From assembly GCA_043808305.1 (NCBI GenBank), contig JAZDFB010000118.1:1-11864 (forward strand): a stretch of DNA of 11,864 nucleotides. Direction: 5' to 3'. The position numbers and the translations under genes were made by a program. The notes beneath the pieces were generated by a model that was not told where the DNA came from, searched no databases, and worked only from the letters and a program-made list of their open reading frames with translations. The stretch is from JBBAAP01 sp043808305. GTDB lineage: Bacteria > Planctomycetota > MHYJ01 > JACQXL01. Shown one piece after another: positions 5,660-11,864 of this stretch. Within the stretch, counting starts at the first letter, position 1. Every line of letters begins with the position of its first letter.

Positions 5660-7093
5660 CTAATATGCCTTATAGCCGACCACTGCCCAGAAAGTTTTCA
5701 AGAGTATGTTAAAATCCGTCCAGATTGACCAGTTCTCGATATAATAAATATCCAGTTTGACCATTTCTTCAAACGATAAAAGATTGCGCCCATTCACCTG
5801 CCAAAGACCGGTAATACCGGGTTTGGCTTCAAGCCGGCGGCGGTGCCATTCCTTATAATTTTCCACTTCATAGGGCAAGGCTGGCCGCGGCCCGACTATA
5901 CTCATGTCACCTTTGAATACATTAAAAAACTGGGGCAGTTCATCAAGACTGAACCTTCTCAGAAACTTGCCGATATATGGGATTATCCGGGGGTCGTCTT
6001 TTATTTTATAAACCACCGGCTCATCTTTTTTATCGTTTTCCCCTTCAACGGCGCCTTTTATCCATTTCTCGGTGAAATCCTTATGCCCCAGCCGTGAGGC
6101 GCCTTCCTGCATTGTTCTGAATTTAAGGAATGTGAAACGTTTCCCGTTCTGGCCGACCCGTTTTTGCAGGAAAAGAATCGGTCCGGGCGATAGAATCTTG
6201 ATAAGCAGAGCAATGATGCCCATCGGCACCGCCGCCAAGACAATCAGTAAAGCCGAGCATATGATATCTACAGACCGTTTAATCCAGATATTAAGGCCGA
6301 TAATATTGGATCGTTTTATGCCGATCAGCGGAATCCCGGCCAGGTTATCTATCCGCATCCAATCGAGCATAACTTCGTAAAGGTCCGGCACAATCCGCCA
6401 TGATATTTTTGCCTTGAGGCATATTTCGACCAGTTGCTTGATTTTGTCGCGTGGCGCGTCTTTAAGGGCAATCCAAACTTCGTTAATGGATTTTTCCCGG
6501 ATGACTTTTTCTAGTTCGTCAAGCCGGCCGACCAAAGGCAGGGGGTGGTCCAGAGCATTGGTGTCGTCCAGGAAACCGGTTACTTCATATCCGATAGGCC
6601 GTTTATCCAGTTCATCCGCCAGGGTTATGCCCAGGTCATTTCGCCCGACGATAAGAAGCCGGGATAAACTCTGGGAGCCTTTGAGCACCAGATGCCTCAG
6701 CCATCGAAACAAAATTCGGAAAACTAATCCTCCGGCAACAGCAAATAACGCGAAGAGCATCAGCAGCGCCCGGGAATAAGTGACTTCCCGGTAAAAGAAC
6801 AAAACGCCCATGGCCAGCAATATGCCGACGATAGATCCTTTAATAAGAGCCAGGAATTCTTCCGAACCTTTAAGCACCGGGTTATAAAGCCCGCTGAAGC
6901 GGTAGGCGATAAGCCATATGACTATGGCGTAAGGTATCAGGGTCAGGTGCCCGCTGAGCGTTCCTTGCCTTTCAAACAGGCTTTTAGCCAGGTTGAATCT
7001 TATGAAAACAGCGATATAGAATGCCGCGGCTATTGATAAAATATCCGCGACAAACAGCAAAATTTTGTATGAACGTTCGCGCTGGGCAATCAT
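5660..7093 (-). CDS. Polyprenyl-phosphate glycosylphosphotransferase (WbaP/WcaJ type)
   Basis: The 477-residue membrane enzyme would transfer a sugar-1-phosphate from a UDP-sugar to undecaprenyl phosphate, the first step of exopolysaccharide, capsule or O-antigen synthesis. The N-terminal part has four membrane helices (about 10-32, 50-67, 85-100 and 108-128). A nucleotide-binding-like domain follows (about 143-245, LLIVGRNDLG...GYEVTGFLDD). A membrane anchor (about 272-300) leads into the catalytic domain, with KFRTM (324-328), the catalytic Asp-Glu of SLDELPQFFNV (382-392) and MSIVGPRPALPYE (397-409). This is the full-length polyisoprenyl-phosphate hexose-1-phosphate transferase layout. The sugar (often Glc or Gal) cannot be told. 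Its start overlaps the upstream stop as ATGA. Confidence 0.93.
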   Translation of the reverse strand: MIAQRERSYKILLFVADILSIAAAFYIAVFIRFNLAKSLFERQGTLSGHLTLIPYAIVIWLIAYRFSGLYNPVLKGSEEFLALIKGSIVGILLAMGVLFFYREVTYSRALLMLFALFAVAGGLVFRILFRWLRHLVLKGSQSLSRLLIVGRNDLGITLADELDKRPIGYEVTGFLDDTNALDHPLPLVGRLDELEKVIREKSINEVWIALKDAPRDKIKQLVEICLKAKISWRIVPDLYEVMLDWMRIDNLAGIPLIGIKRSNIIGLNIWIKRSVDIICSALLIVLAAVPMGIIALLIKILSPGPILFLQKRVGQNGKRFTFLKFRTMQEGASRLGHKDFTEKWIKGAVEGENDKKDEPVVYKIKDDPRIIPYIGKFLRRFSLDELPQFFNVFKGDMSIVGPRPALPYEVENYKEWHRRRLEAKPGITGLWQVNGRNLLSFEEMVKLDIYYIENWSIWTDFNILLKTFWAVVGYKAY

Positions 7094-7614
7094 ATGCTTT
7101 TTAAGAATTCCCGCCGGATATTCGCCGACACTAATTTATAAATTATCCAGCCGTGCAAACCTGTAATAACTCCGGCAGTTATGATTATGAATATCAAATT
7201 AAACCGGCGGTCCATCTGCGGCGATCTGAATGCTTCCGCATAAAACGGCATCAGCCAGTTTGATGCGGCCGTCAGACCCAGTGCGATAATAAATAATATT
7301 CGCGCCGGATTATTGCGTCTTAACAAACCGATTGAGATACCGAACATGGCTATTGAAAATACTAATGCCGATAAAAGAAAGGGTTGAAGATGCTTGAACA
7401 CAAACATGATCGCCGCAGACGATAAGCCTGCTAATTCCGGCGAAGCGATTGCCTGGTCAAGCTTACTGAAAACATCGAATATGCTCAGCAGGATATTTTG
7501 TATCAGCAACCCAAAAGCCATAAACCCGAATATGACAATGCAAAACCAGGCCATCACGGTGACAAAAGCGGATTTGGTTTTAGGGCTTGATTCAGTATGA
7601 TTTGCCACACCCAT
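7090..7614 (-). CDS. Hypothetical four-helix membrane protein
   Basis: I do not recognise this 174-residue protein. A polar N-terminus of about 15 residues precedes four hydrophobic segments (about 18-45, 76-98, 102-124 and 138-162), separated by short charged turns such as RRNNPAR and RSPQMDRR. The C-terminus is basic (ANIRREFLKS). No catalytic motif is evident. Its start has AAGGGTG about 10 nt upstream, overlapping the stop codon of the acyltransferase. Its own stop overlaps the next start as ATGA. The tight coupling on both sides suggests a part in the same surface-polysaccharide process, perhaps as a membrane partner of the glycosylphosphotransferase. That is inference from position only. 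Confidence 0.75.
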   Translation of the reverse strand: MGVANHTESSPKTKSAFVTVMAWFCIVIFGFMAFGLLIQNILLSIFDVFSKLDQAIASPELAGLSSAAIMFVFKHLQPFLLSALVFSIAMFGISIGLLRRNNPARILFIIALGLTAASNWLMPFYAEAFRSPQMDRRFNLIFIIITAGVITGLHGWIIYKLVSANIRREFLKSI

Positions 7615-7629
7615 AAATTTATTACACCC

Positions 7630-8253
7630 TTACCGGGAATAAGGTTTCTTTGACAGGCCGGTTATGCACTTGATATTTTTAGTTTTGTTGCGTACCCGGG
7701 CCGGGTTGCCGTAAGCTACGCTGTAGGCCGGGATGTCTCGGCTAACCACCGAGCCTGAACCGATTACCGCACCCTGGCCGATGGTGACAAACGGCAAAAT
7801 AGTGCTGTTAACGCCTATCTGGGCTCCTTTTTTGATGACCGGTCCGCGCATGCATTTGCTTGAATGCTCACAGCCCGGATGGATATCGTTGGCGATGCTG
7901 ACACCCGGCGCGATAAAGACATCGTCTTCAATTACCGTAAACTGGGCGATATAAACATTAGAATGAATCTTTACATTATTGCCTATCCGGCAGCCGTAAT
8001 CTATAATTGAATTACTCCAGATGGAAAGGTGGTCGCCGATGGTATTTTCCTCGCGAATAATGACGTTATGGCCGGTAGCCAGATTATTGCCGATATTCGA
8101 ACCGGAGTAAATAACGCTGCCCGAACGGATATATGCGTCATTGCCGATAGTTAAAGTATGGTCGGCGATTTTACGGGGCGTTTTATAACCTACCAAAGCG
8201 CCTTTTTCTATAGTGCAACCCTGGCCCATTTTCACTTTGACCATGTTTTTCAT
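7630..8253 (-). CDS. Left-handed beta-helix (hexapeptide) acyltransferase, WbpD/WbbJ-like
   Basis: The 207-residue protein is built of imperfect hexapeptide turns such as VIYSGS NIGNNL ATGHNV and CRIGNN VKIHSN VYIAQF from about residue 10 to 175, which fold as a trimeric left-handed beta-helix. An excursion loop with ANDIHPGCEHSSKC (about 125-138) and the ending DIPAYSVAYGNPARV (about 173-187) are typical of acetyltransferases that modify nucleotide-linked amino sugars. WbpD, a UDP-GlcNAc3NA N-acetyltransferase, is the closest family I can name. The substrate is uncertain. It is the first gene of the envelope run. No SD is seen before the ATG, and a consensus promoter ends only 9 bases upstream, so a leaderless mRNA is likely. 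Met4 is an alternative start, also without SD. Confidence 0.88.
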   Translation of the reverse strand: MKNMVKVKMGQGCTIEKGALVGYKTPRKIADHTLTIGNDAYIRSGSVIYSGSNIGNNLATGHNVIIREENTIGDHLSIWSNSIIDYGCRIGNNVKIHSNVYIAQFTVIEDDVFIAPGVSIANDIHPGCEHSSKCMRGPVIKKGAQIGVNSTILPFVTIGQGAVIGSGSVVSRDIPAYSVAYGNPARVRNKTKNIKCITGLSKKPYSR

Positions 8254-8261
8254 ATAGTGCA

Positions 8262-8290
8262 GATATAAATTATTTGTCGGGCTCTGTCAA
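8262..8290 (-). promoter_or_regulatory. Sigma70-type promoter for the envelope operon, near-leaderless
   Basis: On the minus strand, consensus TTGACA (8290-8285) is followed by exactly 17 bases and TATATC (8267-8262). A start about seven bases downstream would fall at 8254-8256, right at the ATG (8253) of the acyltransferase. It lies just past the acs terminator, as expected for a new transcription unit. Confidence 0.7.
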
Positions 8291-8306
8291 TCAAATCTAT
8301 CGGTCC

Positions 8307-8341
8307 AATAAAAAAGGGGCGGCATTTTCAGCCGCCCCTTT
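8307..8341 (-). terminator. Intrinsic terminator of acs
   Basis: A perfect 11-bp stem, aaaggggcggc (8313-8323) with gccgccccttt (8331-8341), encloses a 7-base loop. On the minus strand it is followed by a T-rich run (TTTTTATT). It lies 17 nt past the acs stop codon. There is no T-run on the other side, so it works for the minus strand. Confidence 0.93.
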
Positions 8342-8358
8342 AAGGGTTGGGTTCAGGC

Positions 8359-10401
<2,043 letters not shown>

Positions 10402-10513
10402 ATCAATCCTCCTTCTATTTCTTGAAGTTAACGAACCAGTGAAGATATTATATTCGCTGGATTGTTCAAGTAAATTAAGCTATTTTCTTGCAGTATAGGA
10501 AAGTATGAAATTT

Positions 10514-10568
10514 AGCCACAAAGACACCAAGACACAAAAAATTCTTAGTGTCTTTGAGCCTTCGTGGC
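10514..10568. repeat. Dispersed-type intergenic inverted repeat between tusA and acs
   Basis: gccacaaagacac (10515-10527) is followed by caagacac (10528-10535), a partial tandem copy. After an A-rich loop come gtgtctttg (10548-10556) and cgtggc (10563-10568), which pair back with the left arm. It is the main content of the 199-nt gap between tusA and acs. Strings of this kind recur in many bacterial genomes from memory. It lacks the U-tract of a proper terminator. Confidence 0.6.
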
Positions 10569-10600
10569 AAAGGTTACGAAGTTTCCATGGATAGGGATAT

Positions 10601-10828
10601 TCATTTCTTCATTACGTAACCCTTAAACAGCCGATCCACTTTTTCCATGGCCAGGAATTGGTGCCCGGTCAGGTTGCACCAGTTAGGCAGGTCCTTTTCG
10701 AATCCCGGGTCGTCGGCCGAGATTTCCAGCACCTGGCCCGGTTTCATGACGTCTATTTCCTGCTTGGTCTTGACAATCGGCATCGGGCAGAACAGCCCGG
10801 TGCAGTCCAGTGTTTTATCGGATTTCAT
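10601..10828 (-). CDS. TusA/SirA-family sulfur carrier protein
   Basis: The 75-residue cytoplasmic protein has the family fold and the active-site motif CPMP with Cys14, preceded by DCTGLFC (8-14) as in TusA. Cys14 would carry a persulfide. TusA proteins receive sulfur from a cysteine desulfurase and pass it to tRNA thiolation, molybdopterin synthesis or dissimilatory sulfur enzymes. The length is typical, about 75-81 residues. The C-terminal half (SADDPGFEKDLPNWCNLTGH) is also characteristic and contains a second cysteine. Its start overlaps the stop of the DsrE2-like gene as ATGA, so the two are made together, and a desulfurase gene lies one step further upstream. It is likely the last gene of its operon. 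Confidence 0.93.
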   Translation of the reverse strand: MKSDKTLDCTGLFCPMPIVKTKQEIDVMKPGQVLEISADDPGFEKDLPNWCNLTGHQFLAMEKVDRLFKGYVMKK

Positions 10829-11295
10829 ATAAACAGGTTTATCTTGGAATTACTTGCCTCAGCCAGATAAGTCGACGCTCCGGCGAATTCGTCCACGTCG
10901 CCTGTAAGATGCTCCTTGCCCAGCCCGAGCACCCCGCAACTGGTAGTGCAGGCGATATATTTAACCTTTAATTCACGGGCCGTTTTCATCAGGTCTGCCA
11001 GCGAGGCCATCCGCGATTTCTTCATCAGCCGCTTCATCATCCACGGGCCCAGCCCGAACATATTTAGCTTGGTTATGGGCAAGGCCGAGGTGCTCATAAA
11101 GTTAAACATCTTCTGCAGGATATTCTGGGAAGCGGTGATGGCGTATTTGTCCTTCTTCAGGACATTCAGTCCCCAGAATGTAAAAAATATCGTGGCTTCC
11201 ATCCCGCTGGCCGCGGCCGTGGTGGCCAGCGTGAACGCGGCGATGGCCTTGTCCATCTCGCCCGAGAATAAAATGATAGTCATCTTGTCTTTCAT
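10825..11295 (-). CDS. DsrE2-like (DsrE/F family) sulfur-transfer protein
   Basis: The 156-residue protein belongs to the DsrE/DsrF-like group, nearest to DsrE2 (COG2210-type, sometimes annotated as peroxiredoxin family). It starts with the family strand MTIILFSGEMDKAIAAF (5-21). A hydrophobic stretch follows (about 22-45). The putative sulfur-binding site is ACTTSCGVLGLGKE, with Cys116 and Cys120. In sulfur oxidisers, DsrE2 sits beside TusA and rhodanese and relays persulfide sulfur. Here the partners are TusA, overlapping by ATGA, and a cysteine desulfurase 56 nt upstream. No strong SD is visible before the ATG, only GAAAG at a long distance. The upstream gap holds a tandem 9-bp repeat. The name is secure at family level; the physiological acceptor is unknown. 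Confidence 0.85.
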   Translation of the reverse strand: MKDKMTIILFSGEMDKAIAAFTLATTAAASGMEATIFFTFWGLNVLKKDKYAITASQNILQKMFNFMSTSALPITKLNMFGLGPWMMKRLMKKSRMASLADLMKTARELKVKYIACTTSCGVLGLGKEHLTGDVDEFAGASTYLAEASNSKINLFI

Positions 11296-11332
11296 CCGGT
11301 CACTTTCTTATCCGCGGATTCTCCGATTTATT

Positions 11333-11350
11333 TAATCTGTGTAATCTGTG
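11333..11350. repeat. Tandem 9-bp repeat between the desulfurase and dsrE2-like genes
   Basis: Two perfect back-to-back copies of taatctgtg fill 11333-11350, in the 56-nt gap just after the desulfurase stop codon. This resembles the 'taatctgtg' strings scattered between genes of many bacteria, from memory. No function is evident. Confidence 0.6.
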
Positions 11351-11351
11351 G

Positions 11352-11864
11352 CTACGTTTCGCAGGAATCATGGTCATGGTCAAAATCAGTGCCCGGCCCG
11401 GCCGCCTTACGGTTGCCGGTCTTCTTGAAATATGCGTATAGCGGCGACATATCCCGCAGTTTTTGGACTATCGGCGGGAATTCACTTAAAATATAATCGA
11501 TATCCTCCGTGGAATTATATCTGGACAGTGTCATCAGCACCGAGCCCTGGGCCACGGCCGGGTCCAGCTTCAGCGCCGCCAGCACGTGCGATATCTTCAA
11601 CGCCTTGGACGAGCACGACGAACCGCTGGAAACATATACCCCCTGGCCGTCCAGGAATAACAGCATCGATTCGCCCTCGATGAACTCGATGGAGAAATTG
11701 ACGTTGTTGGGCATCCGCTTGGCCGGATGTCCGTTGAGATAGGCGTATTCAATCTTGCCGGGCAGTTCTGTCATCAGACGGTTGCGCAGAACCAATACTT
11801 TAGCCAGGTTATCGGCCATCTCGGCTTTGGCGATGGCGCAGGCCTTGCCCAGCCCGATAATGGC
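11352..11864 (-). CDS. Cysteine desulfurase (NifS/IscS class), C-terminal part (cut by the right edge)
   Basis: This is the last 170 residues of a PLP-dependent enzyme that takes sulfur from cysteine and holds it as a persulfide. The frame runs open to the window edge, so the ATG at 11819 is internal, not the start. The persulfide loop VSSGSSCSSKALKISHVLAAL carries the active Cys at 11613-11615. The MPNNVNFSIEFIEGESMLLFLD region and the ending YNSTEDIDYILSEF are also standard. Two things are odd. The motif that normally reads RFSLGR here reads LMTLSR, losing an Arg expected to bind the substrate carboxylate. The C-terminus also adds a tail ending DFDHDHDSCET, which looks able to bind metal. 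The PLP lysine lies outside the window. The following DsrE2-like and TusA-like genes are likely sulfur acceptors. Confidence 0.93.
   Translation of the reverse strand, partial: AIIGLGKACAIAKAEMADNLAKVLVLRNRLMTELPGKIEYAYLNGHPAKRMPNNVNFSIEFIEGESMLLFLDGQGVYVSSGSSCSSKALKISHVLAALKLDPAVAQGSVLMTLSRYNSTEDIDYILSEFPPIVQKLRDMSPLYAYFKKTGNRKAAGPGTDFDHDHDSCET

Noticed and set aside
10548..10600. Intrinsic terminator after tusA
   Set aside because: The inverted repeat here has a long loop and no U-tract after the stem, so I list it as a repeat only.
11817..11819. ATG at 11819 as the desulfurase start
   Set aside because: The frame stays open to the edge with family-like residues, and the protein would lack its PLP domain; it is an internal Met of a truncated gene.

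Overview
The window looks like chromosomal DNA from an uncultivated Gram-negative bacterium. It has a bacterial F-type ATP synthase operon, a bacterial initiator tRNA, a predicted outer-membrane beta-barrel protein ending in Phe, and a polyprenyl-phosphate sugar transferase of the kind that starts surface polysaccharide synthesis. Base composition is moderate. The phylum cannot be fixed from the sequence; the dispersed palindromic and 'gccacaaagacac' type intergenic repeats resemble what I recall from Planctomycetota, Omnitrophota and deltaproteobacterial genomes, but that is only an impression. Every protein gene is on the minus strand; the only plus-strand gene is the initiator tRNA.

Region 1 (1-3188, minus): ATP synthase genes in transcriptional order atpI, atpB (a), atpE (c), atpF (b), atpH (delta), atpA (alpha, cut by the left edge). 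Unusual points are a c subunit with Na+-type ligand residues and a long hydrophilic C-terminal tail, a 17-residue insertion in the N-terminal crown domain of alpha, and a 255-bp palindrome-rich spacer between atpE and atpF. An exact 15-bp motif in that spacer recurs between atpH and atpA.

Region 2 (3278-3944): a class II aldolase/adducin-family gene without a visible Shine-Dalgarno site, and a divergent initiator tRNA whose near-consensus sigma70 promoter lies partly inside the first codons of the aldolase.

Region 3 (3972-8290, minus): a likely five-gene cell-envelope operon: hexapeptide acyltransferase, four-helix membrane protein, WbaP/WcaJ-type glycosylphosphotransferase, ComF-like phosphoribosyltransferase, outer-membrane barrel. 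Stop/start overlaps or stop/SD overlaps link most of them. A consensus promoter sits so close to the first gene that its mRNA is probably leaderless.

Region 4 (8307-10401, minus): acetyl-CoA synthetase with its own strong SD and an intrinsic terminator. It carries an odd CxxC motif at its extreme N-terminus.

Region 5 (10514-11864, minus): a sulfur-handling group of a NifS/IscS-type cysteine desulfurase (partial at the right edge), a DsrE2-like protein and a TusA-like sulfur carrier. Persulfide made from cysteine could be passed from the first to the other two. Intergenic repeats flank this group. No CRISPR array, transposase or phage gene was seen, and no gene-free gap exceeds 300 bases.
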